Of a DNA stretch of 5,483 bases, positions 5,054 through 5,483 are shown piece after piece. Each line of letters opens with the position of its first letter. Position 1 is the first letter of the stretch. Source of the DNA: Lachnospiraceae bacterium (GTDB lineage: Bacteria > Bacillota > Clostridia > Lachnospirales > Lachnospiraceae); assembly GCA_900772675.1 (NCBI GenBank), contig CAAGRM010000157.1, forward strand, positions 1-5,483, in the 5' to 3' direction. Under the pieces are notes generated by a model that was given only the letters and a program-made list of their open reading frames with translations, had not been told where the DNA came from and searched no databases. Made by a program: the position numbers and the translations under genes.

Positions 5054-5483
5054 TTATAAAAGAGTCTTCAGCTGCTCCAGCAACTCTGCTCGAAGCTCTT
5101 CCAGGAATGCATCTGTCTTCGGATACATCTCAAAGGTCAGCGGTGTTCCTGCTTTTTCATCAATCAGCGTAGTGACGGCCTCTCTTCCGATTTTTACCTC
5201 AAGCGCCTCGCAGATCCGGAGATCCTGGATTGCCTCGTACAGGATCTCACCGCGGATGGACGGATAGACGGTGTCTTTTCCCGGATAAACGATAAAGCCG
5301 TCGCCGGACGGGAACGCGTGGTCCGCGGAAGTCGTCAGGTATGGATTGACCGAATAGCGTGACAACTGGGAGTGATAAAAATTGAATCCCCAGTGTAGAA
5401 AGCCTTTGATTTCAAATTTGTACAGCAGAAAACCGAGAATCCGCACGCGGCGGGACGGCATTGCCAGAAAGCTGTTCGGGTAA
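5054..5483 (-). CDS. DUF4091/GH123-like glycoside hydrolase, C-terminal part (5' end outside window)
   Basis: 142 residues plus a stop are visible and the reading frame is open to the window edge. The segment NSFLAMPSRRVRILGFLLYKFEIKGFLHWGFNFYHSQLSRY is the conserved DUF4091 core as I know it. It is followed by INP-like NPYLTT, the FPSGDGFIVYPGKD loop and IRGEILYEAIQDLR. DUF4091 is the domain associated with GH123 beta-N-acetylgalactosaminidases and related uncharacterised hydrolases. An alpha-helical C-terminal tail ends in LLEQLKTLL. The Met at 5461 is internal to the conserved block, so the true start lies outside the window and is not to be placed there. Substrate specificity is not determinable, and the catalytic Asp-Glu pair of GH123 would lie upstream of what is visible. 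Confidence 0.85.
   Translation of the reverse strand, partial: YPNSFLAMPSRRVRILGFLLYKFEIKGFLHWGFNFYHSQLSRYSVNPYLTTSADHAFPSGDGFIVYPGKDTVYPSIRGEILYEAIQDLRICEALEVKIGREAVTTLIDEKAGTPLTFEMYPKTDAFLEELRAELLEQLKTLL

Noticed and set aside
5054..5461. A complete 135-residue protein starting at Met 5461
   Set aside because: The Met lies inside the conserved FLAMPS block of DUF4091 and the frame is open to the window edge, so the gene is partial.
1..5483. CRISPR array, tRNA or rRNA genes, or a defence system
   Set aside because: No regularly spaced repeats, no cloverleaf or rRNA-like segments, and no nuclease, methylase or toxin-antitoxin genes were recognised on either strand.

Overview
The window looks like chromosomal DNA of an anaerobic, low-to-medium GC Firmicute, most likely a gut Lachnospiraceae/Clostridia relative. 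This rests on the small-type malic enzyme, the MATE transporter, the plant- and host-glycan hydrolase families, strong GGAGG-type ribosome binding sites, consensus sigma-A promoters and AT-rich intergenic DNA. The assignment is inferred from gene families and sequence style, not from a database match. Every supportable gene is on the minus strand, but they do not form one operon. Each has its own promoter, and intergenic gaps of about 90 to 400 bases separate them.

Reading in the direction of transcription (high to low coordinates): 5483-5054 is the C-terminal end of a DUF4091/GH123-like glycoside hydrolase whose start lies outside the window. 4965-4417 is a complete XRE-cupin transcriptional regulator with its own promoter, closed by a strong 13-bp hairpin terminator. 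4309-4137 is a polypyrimidine tract leading into a perfect-consensus promoter (TTGACA-17-TATAAT) and a 10-bp AT-rich inverted repeat. This strong promoter drives a broken chimeric gene (4011-3048). It has a small two-helix membrane segment with a defective or noncanonical start, joined in frame to the C-terminal half of a GH127/DUF1680-type beta-L-arabinofuranosidase. The retained part keeps the Glu-x-Cys and Cys-Cys metal/nucleophile residues but lacks most of the catalytic barrel, and its C-terminus is out of frame with a protein-like tail.

Next comes a palindrome overlapping the -35 region of a TATAAT promoter, and then a 159-bp near-complete foldback (2890-2732). The foldback has 8+16 bp matching arms flanked by TA and looks like a MITE inserted in the leader of the MATE gene. 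2661-1273 is a complete MATE-family multidrug/Na+ antiporter with a hairpin downstream. 925-1 is a small-type malic enzyme cut off by the window edge, with an extended -10 promoter and an imperfect 11-bp hairpin in its leader.

The hydrolase fragments and the XRE-cupin regulator suggest a carbohydrate-use region that has been rearranged, while the MATE pump and malic enzyme look like ordinary neighbours. I do not see a convincing new multi-gene system. The most unusual items are the foldback element in the MATE leader, the chimeric GH127 remnant behind a perfect promoter, and the dyads at the promoters.
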